Below are positions 7,084 to 8,242 of a DNA stretch of 8,242 bases, one piece after another. The notes beneath the pieces are model-generated. The model saw nothing but the letters and a program-made list of their open reading frames with translations. It ran no database searches and was not told the DNA's origin. Numbering within the stretch: position 1 is the stretch's first letter; every line of letters starts with the position of its first letter. A program made the position numbers and the translations under genes. The stretch lies in the NCBI GenBank assembly GCA_900552415.1, contig USAD01000116.1:1-8242 (forward strand). The letters are read 5' to 3'. Origin of the DNA: an uncultured Parabacteroides sp. Lineage in GTDB: Bacteria; Bacteroidota; Bacteroidia; Bacteroidales; Tannerellaceae.

Positions 7084-8242
7084 ATGAAAAGACAACGACG
7101 ATTCCTGCTGACGCTTTGGGGCTTGCTGGCCCTCTCTGCTTTAGTCATGGCGCAAACCTACTCCTTCTCGGGAAGGGTGACGAACGAGCGGCGGGTGGCG
7201 ATCGACGGTGCCCAGGTGCTGCTGAGCGCGAGTGACTCGCTGGCGGCGATGGCGCTGACGGATCCCGAGGGGCGGTTCCGGATCGATGGGCTCGCCCGGG
7301 GCAGCTACCGGGTGGTGGTGCTCCTGGCGGGTTACAACACCTTCGAGCGCGCGCTCGAGATCAAGGCGGGCGACGAGCGGGCGGACTTCCTCCTGACTCC
7401 CGAGGCCAGGGTCGACCTCGAGGGGGTGACCGTCACCGGCAACCGGGCGGACCTCGTCGAGCGGACCGCCACGGGCGAGATCTTCCATCTCTCCGAGAAA
7501 ATGAAGGGCGAGGCGCGCAACATCTACCAGGCCTTGCGGGAGATCCCGCTGCTCAGCGTGAACGAGACCGACCGGGACATCCGCATGGCGGACGGCTCGA
7601 CACCCATCATACTCGTGAACGGCGTGAGGCGATCGGGAGCGGAGGAGGTGATCGACCCGGAGATGATCGAGACGGTGGAGGTCATCGAGAACCCGTCGGC
7701 GCGCTACCTCGCGGAAGAGGGGGTGACCGCCGTCCTCAACATCCGCACGAGGCGGAACCGGGAGCTGGCCCAGAGCGCCAACCTCTACGGTAAACAGCAG
7801 GCGAACGGCGCGTTCGGCCTGCTCGGGGGGTCCTACCAGATGGAGAAATCGAACCTCTCCTTCTACCTGAACGGCCAGTTCTTCTATTTCCGCGACGATG
7901 ACAGCGAGCAAACACGGATGACGGACACGGGGAGCCTCCTCCGCCGCTCCTCCGGCACCCGGCGCTACGACGCGTGCGACCTTTACCTGAACGCCGGGGG
8001 CGACTGGGTCATCTCCGGCAGGGACTACCTCTCCTATTCGGCGACCATCCACAACAACCCCTCCGACATCCGGACGGAAAGCGACGGGACCCAGGAGGGG
8101 GCCAACGGGGGCTCGCCCTTCGCCTATTCGACCTATTCGGACCTGGCCTACCTGTCCGGCAACTACGCCCTGTTCTACCGCCGCGCCCTCGAGCAGGACC
8201 GCCACCTGGAACTGACCGCCCGGGCAAGCCATTACGACACCT
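7084..8242 (+). CDS. TonB-receptor-like outer-membrane protein with carboxypeptidase-regulatory-like domain, 3' end missing
   Basis: The frame runs open from ATG 7084 to the right edge, giving 386 residues without a stop. Residues 1-23 form a signal peptide (basic MKRQRR, then a hydrophobic core ending ALVMA), cleaved before Gln24; this fixes the start. Residues about 25-104 form a carboxypeptidase-regulatory-like beta-sandwich (YSFSGRVTNERRVAIDGAQV, then DPEGRFRIDGLARGSYRV and LAGYNTFE). A strand VEGVTVTGN-like segment (LEGVTVTGN, 112-120) leads into a plug domain, about 115-222, with IYQALREIPLLSVNE, ILVNGVRRSG and VEVIENPSARYLAEEG. Barrel strands begin near 229. It is related in layout to the barrel protein at 3979-6003 but carries the extra N-terminal domain. 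It probably acts in TonB-linked uptake or outer-membrane assembly. No SusD gene is seen, although one could lie beyond the edge. Family proteins of this kind run to about 700-900 residues, so roughly half is missing. Confidence 0.9.
   Translation, partial: MKRQRRFLLTLWGLLALSALVMAQTYSFSGRVTNERRVAIDGAQVLLSASDSLAAMALTDPEGRFRIDGLARGSYRVVVLLAGYNTFERALEIKAGDERADFLLTPEARVDLEGVTVTGNRADLVERTATGEIFHLSEKMKGEARNIYQALREIPLLSVNETDRDIRMADGSTPIILVNGVRRSGAEEVIDPEMIETVEVIENPSARYLAEEGVTAVLNIRTRRNRELAQSANLYGKQQANGAFGLLGGSYQMEKSNLSFYLNGQFFYFRDDDSEQTRMTDTGSLLRRSSGTRRYDACDLYLNAGGDWVISGRDYLSYSATIHNNPSDIRTESDGTQEGANGGSPFAYSTYSDLAYLSGNYALFYRRALEQDRHLELTARASHYDT

Noticed and set aside
6993..7235. Small plus-strand open frame covering the REP-like hairpin and the start of the second barrel gene
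   Set aside because: It overlaps the signal peptide of the 7084 gene in another frame, resembles no known family, and is explained by chance.
7141..8232. Long minus-strand open frame (363 codons) opposite the second barrel gene
   Set aside because: The plus strand carries a recognisable signal peptide, regulatory-like domain and plug. The antisense frame is open because of GC-rich codon use and has no recognisable motif.

Overview
The window looks like a chromosomal stretch from a Bacteroidales bacterium. The evidence is a clostripain-like (C11) peptidase of the kind common in Bacteroides/Parabacteroides, a DUF4469 protein with an HU-like N-terminus, two TonB-receptor-like outer-membrane barrels, a TPR/helix-turn-helix membrane regulator, starts without Shine-Dalgarno sequences, and two upstream boxes (TATCTTCG) close to the Bacteroidetes -7 promoter element TAnnTTTG. 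By eye the coding DNA is GC-rich and the spacers AT-rich. That would fit a high-GC Bacteroidales such as Tannerella or Alistipes, but I cannot assign a genus.

All six genes read on the + strand. (1) 1-931: C-terminal part of a C11 cysteine peptidase, cut by the left edge. (2) 1055-2065: aspartate-semialdehyde dehydrogenase, complete, followed by a strong intrinsic terminator (2089-2132). (3) 2146-3852: a membrane-spanning regulator with an exported TPR domain, one transmembrane helix, a cytoplasmic coiled coil and a LuxR-like DNA-binding end, followed by a very long hairpin terminator (3866-3923). (4) 3979-6003: an outer-membrane beta-barrel with an N-terminal plug. (5) 6100-6858: a DUF4469 protein. 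(6) 7084 to the right edge: a second plug/barrel protein, this one with a carboxypeptidase-regulatory-like domain, cut by the right edge.

The two terminators make asd and the regulator separate transcription units. Genes 4 and 5 lie 96 bp apart with no clear terminator between them and may be co-transcribed. The two barrels have no SusD partner in view, so they do not look like a standard Sus-type glycan-uptake pair. The regulator may sense an envelope signal and control neighbouring outer-membrane genes, but only proximity supports that.

The most unusual DNA is the 225-bp gap between genes 5 and 6. It holds an array of five palindromes centred exactly every 23 bp (6873-6979), built as a 46-bp two-palindrome repeat present 2.3 times. 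About 30 bp further on is a separate perfect 9-bp hairpin. Read on the minus strand, this hairpin is preceded directly by GTAG, the signature arrangement of a REP element. No IS, tRNA, rRNA or CRISPR was seen.
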